A stretch of DNA of 64,000 nucleotides from NCBI GenBank assembly GCA_963922205.1, contig CAWUHX010000325.1, positions 248,001-312,000 of the forward strand, in the 5' to 3' direction. A program made the translations under genes and the position numbers. This stretch comes from Romanomermis culicivorax. Lineage: Eukaryota > Nematoda > Enoplea > Mermithida > Mermithidae. Shown here piece by piece: positions 1 to 11,632 of this stretch (the stretch's first letter is position 1; every line of letters starts with the position of its first letter). The notes under the pieces were generated by a model, which was not told the DNA's origin, searched no databases, and worked only from the letters and a program-made list of their open reading frames with translations.

Positions 1-540
1 TCTCTTTTCCGTCGGAGAATGGCCTCTTCACTTTGATGGCTCAACGATTCTCCCCTAAAGAAATAAGGCTGTGTAATTAAAAAAAAGACACAGTCAGTAA
101 ATGTTTTCATTATGAGCGCGGTAGCGTCAACCTATAATATACTTGCCTAAAATCTGACTAATCCCCCTAGAGCAAAAACGGTTATAGATAAAGACATGAG
201 GTTTTTTGCGTAATATCCGCCATGTGGGCAAACATGGGGGTGTCAAGATTCATTGTGACTAAATATGCAAATGAGGCATGTTGGGATGCCAAAAACATGC
301 AAAAACGTCCTTTTTTAGGGCCCAAAGTTGGTTCCTTAATGGGCATGCATCCTTGGACCTTGATACTTTTACCCGTGCTTGGGTTCAAAAAAATTACTTT
401 TTTGGATGAAACAGTAGTGATCCGTTTTTGGTGAAACAGTAGTGATCCATATGAGTAATAACAGGAGAGTTACCATTCGGAATGTACCTGCTCCGGCTCG
501 ACTCTGCATTGGTTCTGGCACCGGTTCCGCCGCAGCTCCG
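1..540. other. No gene recognised
   Basis: Short open frames exist on both strands but none shows a recognisable domain, a plausible signal peptide or convincing splice sites. I see nothing else supportable here. Confidence 0.5.
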
Positions 541-1200
541 TCCCTAATTTTTTTGGGGATTTTCATGAAAAAATAATTTTCGGGTAAAATCAACGATTTT
601 TGCAATTTTTTGGGAAAAGGAGTTTTCGGCCAATTCAAATTTGGTGGGCATACTCCCACAGTGTGAAGAAAAATTTTGGTGGGATTTTCACAAAAAGTAA
701 TTTTTGGGTAAAATCAATGATTTTTGAAATTTTGTGGGAAAACGGGTATTGACCGTGTCAAATCTAATGTGCATACTCCCACAATGTGGAAATTTTTTTT
801 GAATTTTTCATGAAGAAAGATATTTTTGAGTAAAATCAACGATTTCCGCAGATTTTTGGGAAAAAGCGTATTGACCGTGTTGAATCTAATGGCCATCCTA
901 TCAGTGGGATTTTTCACCAAAAAAGTAATTTTTGTGTAAAATCATTGATTTTTGAAATTTTCTGGGAAAAGGGGTTGTCGACCATGTCGAATCTAAAGGG
1001 CATACTCCCACAGTGTGCAAAAAGTTTCCTGGGGATTTTCCACGAAAAAAAACAATTTGTGGGTAAAATCAACGATTTTTGAAAGTGTTTGAGAAAAGGT
1101 GTTTTCGACCGTGTCAAATATAATGATCATACTCCCACTGTGTGAAAAAACTTTTTTGGTCACTTTTACGAAAAAAGTAATTTTGCGTTTTTTTGTGCGA
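541..1200. repeat. Degenerate tandem repeat, unit about 120 bp
   Basis: A block containing a 'gggtaaaatcaacgattttt' stretch, a 'gggaaaa' run and a 'catactcccacagtgtg' end recurs about five times. The 'catactccc' landmark, or its diverged form, falls near 649, 772, 893, 1002 and 1128, so the unit varies between roughly 109 and 126 bp. Copies are diverged by point changes and small indels, as expected of an ageing satellite. No coding potential is evident. Confidence 0.8.
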
Positions 1201-1420
1201 AAACATGGTTTCTAACTATAAAAAATATGGAATGGCACAAACAATTTTGTGAATTTTTTTCTTCTTCCCATTAAAGAGTGTTATCTTGATTCAACTTCTA
1301 TAGCAACTTGTTCAAAGACTTTGGAACTTTTGAACTTAGTCAGTTTTAAAGCTATTATGAACAGTTATCAAAGGAAATTTGAGAGTCAGCAGACGCACTA
1401 AAAAATGGGTGGGGTTTATT

Positions 1421-1700
1421 GGAAAATGCTCCGATTGGGTAGGGAAAAGGAGAATATAATTGATGAAAGTCTTCAATGCTGAAAAATGGGTGGACAAAGT
1501 TGTAAAAGAGGTGGACAAAGTTGTAAAAGAGGTGGACAAAGTTGTAAAAGGGGTGGACAAGGCTGTAAAAGAGGTGGACAAGAAGTTTGCATCCCACAAA
1601 TTACAAAACGATACATTATCCACAAAAAAAATTATTAACATTCTTCACCCAAAAAAAGTGGTTTATGAAAATTTTGCCTTTTATTGTATCTTTGAAAAAG
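1421..1700 (+). repeat. Dispersed repeat, copy 1 (holds 21-bp array)
   Basis: This segment matches the reverse complement of 4235-4455 over nearly its whole length. Shared landmarks are 'ggaaaatgc.ccgat', 'aggagaatataattgatgaa', 'gtcttcaatgctgaaaa', 'ttacaaaacgatacat' and 'ttttgccttttatt'. The two copies differ mainly in the number of internal 21-bp units. An interspersed non-autonomous element is likely, but termini and target duplications are not clear. Confidence 0.75.
1490..1580 (+). repeat. 21-bp minisatellite, five units
   Basis: Units start at 1490, 1511, 1532, 1553 and 1574, each beginning 'gtggacaaagttgtaaaaga' with few changes. The sister copy at 4235-4455 has a single unit, so the array expanded after, or contracted before, dispersal. 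Translation gives a VDKVVKE-like heptad on one strand, but the low complexity and the non-coding sister copy argue against a real protein. Confidence 0.85.
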
Positions 1701-2966
1701 TATATTCTACGGCTGAGAGCATGTTTCAACCAACACCTACATGTGTGTCAAATGTACACATAACGGTATAAATGTGTCAAATAGCCATTCTATAGTACAT
1801 TTGCATTAAAACCACAGTTAGTCATGCACATGTTAGCATATTAATCCTGTTATGGGCATGTCAATGTTTATATCAAGATCAATATTTGATTAATAAATTT
1901 GTTTGTATGAATATCAAAAGTTAGTGTTTTTTTGATACCGATCTTTTGATACCGATCAGATTTTGTGAATTCACTGGTAAAATTGCATATTGAGCACTTC
2001 AACTAAAAACAGTTTAATTTCTTGATGAAGTTAAAGTTGAGTTGGCTGCTCGCATGTTGATTTTGAACAAATACTACTCATATTGATTTTGAGAAAATCT
2101 TTAAATTTTTCTGCATAGTATTTTTATTCCCTGCATAGCTTCCAAGCACAGCGGACCGCAAGTAATCTCTCAATGAAACTTTGGCATTTTGAGAATTTAT
2201 GTAACACAGATTCATGATCCATTTCTCAAATGATTTCCCGCTTGAGAGATTCAGCAAAAATAATTTTCCGTTTGACGTGCTGAATAATGTTTGCAATTAA
2301 TTTTCAAAAAAGAAAAGATATTGTGCATGACAAAAATTTTTTGAATCAAATGGAATATGGAAATCAAAAAGCCAAAGAATTAAGAAAGTATCAACGTGAG
2401 ATTTCGGCCTCTTGTTTGTCAGTAAAGTAAACCTGTCAAATCGGCAGTCGAACATACTCATGTGTCAAATCACGATTTAAGTGCGTTAAGTGTTCAGAGC
2501 ACCCATTTAGAAACACCAATGTGTATCAGTCACATCGTTAAGCATATGAACACACTTGCGTCAAATGTATGTGTAAGCAAGTTATGGCTATCCTCAGGAC
2601 AACCAAAAGTCTGAAATACCATATACCAGGCAGAAAAAAAAGTGGACTAGTTTTTTGAGAACTTGGGTTAAAGTTGGAAAAAATCCACTTTCTTTTTATT
2701 GGATTTTCATTTTTTCTCAAAAAAAATTTTCCATGTCTGTGAAAAACTATATTCTGCAGCATCGTGCATTTTGTCCTTCCCCTGGCATCAACTGCAGTAA
2801 AATTTTTCTATATGAAAATTGTATGCACATGATTTCAAATGGAAAGAAATGGTAAACCAATAGCATTCTAACTTCCGACCAATTCAAAACTCCTGCCTCT
2901 CACACTAGCTGAGAAATAGTGAGGGAGGCATATTATAGTCATTTTCAAAACTATAAAGAAACCTGG
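1701..2966. other. No gene recognised
   Basis: AT-rich sequence with short open frames only. Nothing recognisable was found on either strand. Confidence 0.5.
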
Positions 2967-3299
2967 GGTCGGTTGCACTAACCCAACATGAGGATAATCT
3001 CATCATCGAGATTAAATTGATAATCCTGAGGTTGAGCTGATCGCAATGTCCAAATTATTCTCTTCCAATGCACAAACAACACTCCCTTTAGGATTAACTA
3101 ATACTGAGGTTTAAGTTCGAGTTTGGGAATCGCAGAAACTTTTGCAACCTGACAGCTCGAGCTGGGGATAATCTCGACATTGAGTTCGTTATAATCCTGA
3201 TGACATTCAAATTATACCGAACTTGAGATCAAACCGATTCGCCTTTTTGTTCGAGATTACCTTGAGCTCGAGCTCAGACCCCTTTAGTGTAACTGGGCC
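2967..3299. mobile_element. MITE-like element with imperfect terminal inverted repeats
   Basis: The left end 'gggtcggttgcactaa' pairs imperfectly with the reverse complement of the right end (ggcccagttacactaa). Subterminal 'gataatctc' and 'tcgag' motifs also recur in inverted orientation. The size of about 330 bp and absence of coding capacity fit a miniature inverted-repeat element. I do not see a clean target-site duplication, so the superfamily is open. Confidence 0.55.
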
Positions 3300-4234
3300 T
3301 TGGTTACAGTCATTGGGCACCGATCTGCAAATGGGACTCAGCTATGCCTATATTAGGAGTGTGCGCCAAATCCCGTACCTGGTTCTCCCCGACTCTACTG
3401 GCACTCCCACGGCAATGGTACGACTTTTTTGAAAGCAGGACGGGAGCGACAGGGATGGGTGAAATTGCTTCCCGTCTGACATCCCGCAAAAAGCGCTCTT
3501 TCTCAAATTACAGTTGCTATTTTGTTGAATAGTTAAATGAAAGAGAATAAATTTGTTTATAGCTTGTAATCAGCAGAACTTACGGAGTGAATTCTGTACG
3601 ATATGTTATATAAAATGAGTGAATGAAACGTATCTTGCACAATCGATTTAGTTCTTAGAAGACTTTGTGCTGTGGTTTTTTCCTTAAAAAGCTGAGTGGG
3701 ATTTTATGTGCCACTTTCCCACAGTTGATTCCTTTTGTTGACACCAAATTCAGTAAAAATGTTTAACACACTTGGAAACAAACATGTGTGAGAGGGGATA
3801 TGGAGGTACGAACTAAAAAGTATAATTTATCATACATTCTGTAGTTACGAGGCTATCATTTAATGGCTGAACATTCTATTGAATAGTCAACACCAACCCA
3901 TGGTAACTGCAGTATTTACTTTGCCCTTGCGTCCTGGGGGTAAGTTACCTACATTACGGTTTGAATTAAATAATGTGCATAAATTATCCCTGTTGGGGTA
4001 AGTTACCCTATGGTATGTACCCTTGGACAGGAATAAATTACCCTGTGACCAAGATAACGAGGCCCAAAAATAGAAAAATCATTATTAATCTTTCAGATGT
4101 TATGAAACTTTACCTGCCGTCTCATTTTTTCATAAATTTATGACCTAATTACCTTCAACAGGGTACCCTGTGCAAATTTTGAAGAACAGGATATGCTAAA
4201 ATTTGACCCCAGGAGAGTTGTTGCTGCGCGAAGC
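3300..4234. other. No gene recognised
   Basis: Two related 'ggggtaagttacc' motifs occur near 3938-3950 and 3995-4007. No gene, RNA or complete element is supported. Confidence 0.5.
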
Positions 4235-4455
4235 TGCAGGTTAAAAGATAAAATAAAAGGCAAAATGTCCATTAACCACTTTTTTGGTGAAAAATTTTAA
4301 TAAATTTTTCTGCTGGAGGATGTATCGTTTTGTAATTTTTGGGTGGAAACTTCTTGTTCACCTCTTTTACAACCTTGTCCATGCCGTTTTCAGCATTGAA
4401 GACTTTCATCAATTATATTCTCCTTTTTCCCTGCGCCATCGGGGCATTTTCCAGT
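4235..4455 (-). repeat. Dispersed repeat, copy 2 (inverted)
   Basis: Reverse-complement relative of 1421-1700, with a single 21-bp unit instead of five. The pair brackets about 2.5 kb in inverted orientation. Confidence 0.75.
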
Positions 4456-6438
4456 TATATGAATAATTGACATTGGAGCAGTAAACATTTGAGAAATGTT
4501 TTAAACACAAACAATTTTTTACAAATTGCGCATCGATGAAAGTAGTCAGCTCACAATGAAGAATTGTTACTTACAAAGCCGCTCCACCAATGAATAAAAA
4601 ATATAAGTATAAAAAAGACTTCATAGTGGATCAAACTTTGGTTATTGATATTTTTTGTGGTGAGTATGACACTAGTTTATATAGAAAGGTAAGTATAACA
4701 CCTGCACAGGTGTTCCAGTGAAGTTTCGTAGATAACAGATGTTATTGCTCTAATGCAGGTGTACAGGGATATATCTTCAAAAATGTTTCAGCTTGTTTCT
4801 TAATGATAGATTCGTGAAACTCTCAAACATGAATTAATAGAACTCTAACCAAGGATTGGAAGCAGTAAATAGTGTTATTGAGAAGACCTTGTAAAGATTG
4901 CTGTTGATCAAATGATTCTCAATCATTCCGTTTGCCGGTGATCTTCTTGCACACCCAGGAACATTTTTCGATTCGGCACATATTATAGAGATCACAGAGA
5001 AGTTGGAGCACACAGAAAAAAATTAATTGCGTATTTTATCCCCAGTTTGCTAGTGTCATAAGCGTGCTGACTCAATAAAGTGTGAGTATTAGTCGGAAAT
5101 ATTTCTCTAGCGGAATGATTTTTTTGCAAAACAATAAAACGGTGAACGACACAACTTATCCAAGGTCGCAAAGAAATTCGGCGCTGTTAGTGTTCATCCT
5201 ACATCAATAACGACTTAGTGATAAAAATTCGTAGCTTTTACCAAGTTGTATTCTTCGATTGGGGTGTTTCGCTGTAATTTTATTCCGAAGAAAGAGCTTT
5301 TTACGAGGAGTCGAAATATGTAGGTTGTGTTATTATGAAAGGATTTACAATAGAGATATGATTGTAAAAAAATTTGAATATGCAGATTATTATTTCGGGC
5401 ATTGTGTTCGTAGTGAGAAACATGGAGTTTCATATTAAACAATAAGAATTCTAGACTTCATGTGAAAATAACAGCTTCAGAGACGGTCAAAAATTTTTCA
5501 AGCACATGGCTTTAGGGCTAATTTTACTAGGGGAATTATTACTTTTAAGTCGGCGTTTTAATGAAGCACATATAGAATCTTTAGCGATCCAGCGTGGCCA
5601 GGCCACCTAGCGGGACCACTGACAAATTTGAATGGCTACTATTGGGGTTAATCGAGCTGTATGCCCTGTCTCAGTCATACCAAAGTTTTCGTACACAGAA
5701 TGTAGAGGAAAAATGAGGATACAAAATATCAGGTGTAGTGCACATTTATTGGGGGTTTCTATGTATGAAACAGCCTTTTGGTTACGTGATTTGTGTGCAT
5801 TTCATTTATGTATCTACAGAATAAAGAAAGTCATGCTAATTCATAGTAAATTACTCATTTTTGATTTCAATTTGTACCCTACAATGAACGTCTGGTTTTT
5901 CAGCTACAAAATGAGCAAAAGTACTGTCTCTCAGAAATTGACGATCCCAAATCGGCTTTAGAGCGAACCGGAATCAAGCGATCTTACTGGTCATTCTAAG
6001 CAGTATTTCCATAAAATTCACTCATTTTCTGGAATCAGTCAAAAAATTTTCAGAACCGTGGGTGGTATTACTCTAAGCTATATTAACCAAACTGAAATTT
6101 TCGAAAATGCCTGAAATTTTTAATTGTTTCATCTAATGCAAGAGAGCGGAAGCTTTGATTTGTAAATCTGTCTGTGTGACAGTTTTTACTGAAAAAATTG
6201 CTGAGAGTTAATTGAGTGTGATGACAAGTAACCAAAACCGTAGAAATATGTAATCGTACTTGCTGCACTTATTCAGAAGCATTACAGAAAGAGATGGGGT
6301 ATCTATCAGCAATCTAAATTTCTAGGGAAATTGGTGAGTTGTAAGTATGAAATGAACAGCCGGATCGATATAATAGTTTTTTTATTTAATACATAAGCAA
6401 TATAAATAAAAATGTAATATCGATTGTTTCTATCAATT
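4456..6438. other. No gene recognised
   Basis: An open frame of 109 codons at 5632-5961 (+) has no domain, signal peptide or compositional support and is treated as chance. The rest is AT-rich and featureless by eye. Confidence 0.45.
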
Positions 6439-7195
6439 TTACCCCTTTTTGGCTGCAGCAGCCGGCGCTTTCTTTGTAGTAGCTGCTTTGGGTGCTGGTG
6501 TTGCCTTTGTGGTTACGGCCTTCACTGCTTTTTGTGCAGCTTTGGTCGTAGTCGCCTTGGTTGTTGCAGTCTTCATATTTGCCGCCGCCTTCACTGTAGT
6601 CACTTTTGCTGCTTTCGTCGTGGTCGGCTTTCCTGCTTTTGCTGCTGGCGTCGCTTTTGCCGCTGGTGCCGTCTTTGCTGCTGGTGCCGCTTTTGTCACT
6701 GGTGCCGCTTTTGTTGCGGGCGCTTTCGGTGTTAGTACGGCTTTTGTCGTTTTTCCTGTTGCTACTGCTTTTGCTGCTGTTGTTTTCGGGGCTGGTGCTC
6801 CTTTCGGGGCCGGTGCCGCTTTGGTTACTACAGCCTTTGATTTCGTTGTTGCTCCCTTCGCCTTAGCAACTGCCTTCACGGTGGTTGCCGGTGCTGTTGT
6901 TGTTGTTGTTGTTGTCGTTGTTGTTGTTGTGGTGGTAGTGGTAGTCGTTGGCGTTGTTGTTGTTTCACTAGTAGTTTCCGGCATCATTGATGTTGAGGAT
7001 CCATAATCGTAATTACCGTAACCGTAGTAGTTGGCATAGTCAGAGTAATAATCGTAATAGTCGGCACCATCTATGGCAGGCGGGCCATCCGTAATCGTAC
7101 TTTCTACGGAATAGGCGTAATCCTGGTAATCCTGCGGGCTTCTTTTTTGTCGGGGAATTGATATTTCTTCATTCTGGTCGTGGAATGACTTCCCG
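6439..7195 (-). CDS. Secreted Thr/Ala/Lys-rich protein, terminal exon
   Basis: Last coding exon of a predicted secreted low-complexity protein, about 251 codons. A pyrimidine-rich 3' splice site ending 'ttctttag' precedes the exon, which opens in phase 2 with (x)GKSFHDQNEE. Next come a furin-type site RQKR, a Tyr/Asp-rich tract (DYYDYYSDYANYYGYG), a long Thr run, and repeated Lys-Ala-Ala/Lys-Thr-Thr-type segments to the stop. The layout is expected of a proprotein whose C-terminal mucin-like or matrix-forming part is released by proprotein convertase; function is not known. The signal-peptide exon upstream was not found. It is paralogous to the gene at 49.4-49.8 kb, which shares RQKR, the Tyr-rich tract and the Thr run. 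The gene at 12.4-13.5 kb has the same GKSF exon start, and there the signal exon is visible. Confidence 0.7.
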
Positions 7196-7532
7196 CTAAA
7201 GAATGCAGAATATGGACAACCATAATTTAAAACAATCAGAGCGTATTTGTGGCTGAACAGATGACAGGAATGAGCATTCAGGTAATTCTCTCCTAAGGTA
7301 GTTGATGTAGTCGAAAAGGGTAAACATCATAAATATCTTTATGTAAAAGTATACTGATCTTGCTTTGGCATACAGAGTAGGAGTAGATCTGTTACAGTAC
7401 ATTAATCTAATCTGGTATCTGATAAAATCTGACTGGACCTTGCCTGCTACTTTACGGGAGGAAGGTGAATCAACTACAATCGGTTGATAGTATGACTGAA
7501 TATACTGTGGACATAAGAGATGAGCAGCTTTA

Positions 7533-8072
7533 AGCCCAATTCAGAAGCGAAAAAATTCCAGGATACTGTCGTCAATTTACATGCTAAGCATAGGAAGCCA
7601 GGATTTCCCGAGGCATCACAAGGTTATTTAGCTTTGCCTAGAAGATATATGTATTCAAAGATAATTCAAAACATAAAAAACATCCAGCATGTATACAGTC
7701 AACATGTCTAGGAAGGAAATTTTGTTATACTATTTTCAGGTGCAACCTTATTTTGTTTTCTGTCATTTTCTATCAAAATAATAAAAGTCCCTAAATAAGC
7801 AACAATGAGTCTACAACAATTGCCAACTCCACAAATTCATTCTTAAAAATCGACGACAGTCGCCGATTTTAAGGATGAATCGGCAAAATTCGACTGTCGT
7901 CAATAAAATCATCGGCATCGGCGGCAGTCGCCGATTCTGCCGATTACCGATTCATTCTTTAAAATCACTGACTGTCGCTGATTTTGCCGATTCATTTCTT
8001 AGAATTACCGACTGTCGCCGATTAAATCTTAGGAATCGGCGTCAGTCGCTGATTTCCCTCCTGAATTGGGCC
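7533..8072. mobile_element. PIF/Harbinger-type non-autonomous element with TTA target duplication
   Basis: The left end 'agcccaattcag' and right end 'ctgaattgggcc' are inverted repeats. They are flanked by identical TTA trinucleotides at 7530-7532 and 8073-8075, the target duplication typical of PIF/Harbinger elements. The right half contains several copies, on either strand, of a 'gactgtcgccgat' motif. Related sequences occur at 31558-31610 and 47823-48008. No transposase remains. It probably lies upstream of, or inside the first intron of, the 6.4-7.2 kb gene. Confidence 0.75.
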
Positions 8073-8075
8073 TTA

Positions 8076-10149
8076 CAAAAAGGTTAGTAGCTGATAAATA
8101 TAATACCATGTGACATTGGGTGACATAAGGTCTATTTATACCACCATATGAATTGTAGTTGACATGATCAGGGGGATCTGGACGTCCATATTACCTACTA
8201 CGGTCAACTCATCATCTGCGCTTGGAGAATTGGGTGTGGTACCTCAAGCTATGTAATAAGTTATTTTATAACAGACATTTTCTATTGAACCCGCAAGGAT
8301 TGTTCTGCTTTTTAACTAGTTACATGAGAAACTAGACATTGCTAGCATCACATCTTGACAAAGTCTGAATATATTAGATAAAATGTGCCCCAGTTTAACA
8401 TTGCGTCCAATATATAATTCCATAAGTGACATAACCCCCCAGATCCTGACATCCCCATGGACGAAAACTCACGTAAAATGTCGTTTTTGTTGCGAAGATG
8501 GTCATTTCTAGGCTTTTGAGCTCCATAAAACAATGAATGCTAATTTTTATCATTTGTTAACGAAATTTATTTATCGAACCTTATTTCCGAAATTCCGAAT
8601 TTTTTTGAACTCGTACCGCATACACGAGCGACCCCGCCAGGCGCCAACTATCGCGTAGATCTCCGAGCTCTCTTAGATATAATTAGCCAACTTTTCTCAC
8701 GAAAAACGCTTTATGAGTTCACTTTGTGTTATTAAAAAAACAAAAGCACCTTTGATAAGGAAGCTGTTGGGTCTAATGGCTTCCAATATCATATTTAAAT
8801 GACAGTGACCTACCTCATGCAGAGCTAAACTGATGACATTTTCAACCACGTTACTATAACTTACAATGTCGCTCCACTGATGAATAAAGAAGAAATGAAC
8901 AATGAAAACTTCATAGTTATGAATGATCGCAAATTTTAATTTCGATTTTTTGTTGTGAAATCCCATTTTATACAACTGAAATCGGACTCACGCACCTGCG
9001 CAGCTGTTTTTGCAAAGAATTTCTACCTGTAACAAACCACATAGAGAATTCTTGTAATAACAAAATTGTTTGAAGCACCTGTTGACAAAAATTTTGAGTA
9101 TACCAGAGAAAAATTGGGAAAACATGCAGGTGGCTTCAGTCAATGTTATCAATGTCCACGCACCTGTCTTTACCAACAACTGCTTGGAAATTCATCAGAA
9201 ATTGATTTACCAGATTCGATCTGAGGCTATACTTTTTAGCTAAATTACCCAAACATAGTATTTCAGAATTTTACGCATTTTCAAAAGTCACAGGCTGGAT
9301 AGCCCAGGGCGAAGTCACTTATTCCTGTGTATTTCCGAGTATTCTTTTTTACGGATCCCAAAAAAATCAACATTCAATGGGAAGTACTGCTGCAATCGAA
9401 TTTTATAGGGAAAACGGCCAACGAGATTATTATCGTAGAAAATAATGATGTCAATTTTCTTTAAATCTAATTTTGGCTTTGCAGCTCTCGATCGAACTAC
9501 TGAAAATTATATAAAATTACTATTTTTCTACATGAAAATTATGTACTTCTGCTTATGAATATCAAATTTAACGATTTTGACTTACGTAGGAACATCTAAG
9601 GATCGACTAGGTCAGCTTTTTTCGACTTCCAACCTCCGGGCCGAAGAGAGGGTAAAAAATTACTGAGATCCAGAGGTTTTTAGGTCAGATTCAGTAAATG
9701 GTACTTACGTTTTCTCAGTCCAAAGGGTCTGTTGTATGTTGCAAAATATATCTGAAAGCTAACATTTTTCTTGAGTTGTCCAGCAAAAGTGTCATCATCT
9801 TTAGACGCCCATGATTACGATGAACAATATCATCTGCTATGATAAATTATCAGCACGGTAAATTCAAATTCCATCTTTTAACAACTCGCATAAATACAAA
9901 ATAATGGAGATAAATAACATCGTTGAATCACATTTGTGCTTGATTCAAATTAAGCTGAAAGAGAACTGGTGGTGTACGATCCTCGTAAGAAGTCATCCAT
10001 GAACAAGCACATCAGCCGTGAAGCAGTGAGTTCTACGACCTATTTGAAAATAGGACGATACTTTCTAACTGCTATTTACATGCGTATGTTAAAAAAGAAT
10101 CTTAATCATTCAATTTAAAAACCACTTTCCCTAGATGTTTTGGGGTATT
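8076..10149. other. No gene recognised
   Basis: About 2 kb without a supportable gene. Short open frames on both strands carry no recognisable motif, and the missing signal exon of the 6.4-7.2 kb gene was sought here but not found. Confidence 0.45.
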
Positions 10150-10645
10150 CTCACGTGAGCGATTTCTAAGTGAGCGATTCCCATGTGAGCAAATTCTCAA
10201 TTGAGCGAATTCTCAGTGAACGAATTCCCTGTTGAGCTATCCCCATGTGAGCGGATTTCCAAATGAGCGAATTCTCAATTGAGCGATTCTCATGTGAGCG
10301 ATTCTCAAGTGAGTAAATTCCCAATTGAGCGATTTCTCACTGAGCGATTCCCCATTGAGAAAATTTCCCCATTGATCGAATTGCCAAATGAGCGAATTCC
10401 CAAATGAGCGAATTCTCAATTGAGCGATTCCCATGTGAGCGATTCCCCTTTGGGCGAATTCCCAAGTGAACGAATTACCAATCGAGCAAATTCCCAATCG
10501 AGCAATTCCCATGTGAGCGATTTCCAAGTGAGTGAATTACCAATCGATCGATTCCCCATTGAGCGAATTCCCAAATTAGCGAATGCCCAAATGAACGATC
10601 CCAAAAGAGCGAATGCCCAATTGAGCACTTCCAAATGAGCGATCG
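10150..10645 (+). repeat. Left minisatellite arm, unit about 15-17 bp
   Basis: About 30 units of the form '(a/t)tgagcgaattcccaa' with alternating variants (gattctcaa, gattcccat). Unit length varies by 1-3 bp. Chance open frames on both strands give repetitive pseudo-proteins and are not genes. Confidence 0.9.
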
Positions 10646-11414
10646 ATAATGTAATGTCACTTTCTTGATATATATTTCTTTTTCTTTTTTCTTTCGTTTC
10701 CTGTGTGTATTGCTCATGTTTTCATTCATATATGTTTTTACGTTTTCATCTTTTGCCAGTGGTTTCTTCCATTTTTTTCTTCTTGTCATCTAAGTTTTTC
10801 TTTTCTTGCTCATGATACAATACATTACAAGTTGTCATTTTAATCGTTGTAAGTGAGAAAATCTACATGAAAATATAAACAAAAGAATGCCGCAGAGAAA
10901 CGAAACGTCAACAAAAATTGAGACATTAAAAATAAGTGAAAATAGTTGGAAGCATTAGAAAAAGAAAAAACATGAAAAAGTAGCGTGAAAGAAGAGGCAA
11001 GATAGAGAAAACAGCAAGGAGGAACAAAAGTAATAGGAGAAAATGAAAAAAATCAGAAGAATAGGAAAAGAGAAAGATGAAGAAGTAAAAGCAAAAAACT
11101 AAGATGGAAAGTAACTAAGAATGAAGAAAAATTCACAAGGAATAAAATTAAATAGGAAGTAGAGCGTGCCGAATTGTATAAGCATTATTTGGCAGACAAT
11201 GCTTATTAAAAATGACAAAAATTTTTTTGTTTTGTGAGTTAAAATAAAAAAAGTAGATGACCAGGAAGAAGAAAATGAAGGAAAGCGGAGACAAAAGATA
11301 ATGTAAAAAACCTACATAAACGGAAACATAAGCAACACACAGAACGAAAGAAAAAAGAAATAAATACAAAGAAAAATATACGGGAGAGAAGGAAAATGTG
11401 AAGAGTGTACCTTC

Positions 11415-11632
11415 TCTATCGCTCGTTTGCAATCGCCGAATTGGGAATTTGCTCATTTGGGAATTCGCTCATTTGAGAATTCGCTCGTTTGAGAATTCGC
11501 TCATTTGGGAATTCGCTTACTTGGGAATCGCTCACATGAGAATCGCCCAGTTGAGAATCGCTTAGTTGATAATCGCTCAGTTGGGACTCGCTCACTTGGG
11601 ACTCGCTCCCTTGGGAATCACTCACTTGGGAA
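11415..11632 (-). repeat. Right minisatellite arm, inverted copy of the left array
   Basis: About 14 units of 'ttgggaattcgctcat' type, the reverse complement of the left array at 10150-10645. The arm is less than half as long as the left one, as in foldback elements whose arms change by unequal exchange. Confidence 0.9.

Larger units (their letters stand above)
10150..11632. mobile_element. Foldback-like element with minisatellite inverted arms
   Basis: Two inverted arms enclose about 400 bp. Each arm has an outer array of short units (consensus close to 'gagcgaattcccaaat' on the left, its reverse complement on the right) and an inner non-array inverted repeat of roughly 150 bp (about 10660-10830 against 11230-11400). 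In the inner part 'ttctttcgtt', 'ctgtgtgt', 'catcttttg' and 'tcttcttg' pair with their complements in order. Long inverted repeats built of short tandem units define foldback elements such as Drosophila FB and sea urchin TU. There is no coding capacity and I cannot see a target duplication. Confidence 0.7.

Noticed and set aside
1355..1771. Frames with repeated VDKVVKE or FTTLSTS
   Set aside because: Translation of a 21-bp minisatellite; the sister repeat copy has one unit and no corresponding frame.
6424..7006. Long plus-strand frames rich in Ala, Val, Phe, Leu and Cys opposite the Thr-rich gene
   Set aside because: They are antisense shadows of the low-complexity Thr/Lys/Ala codons and lack start context or domains.
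10237..10789. Overlapping frames on both strands with MGNRSIGNS- or SDSHVSDS-like repeats
   Set aside because: These are translations of the 15-17-bp minisatellite arm of the foldback-like element.
11148..11456. Minus-strand frame with many Phe/Leu residues that looks like a membrane protein
   Set aside because: It is the pyrimidine-rich complement of the purine-rich core of the foldback-like element.
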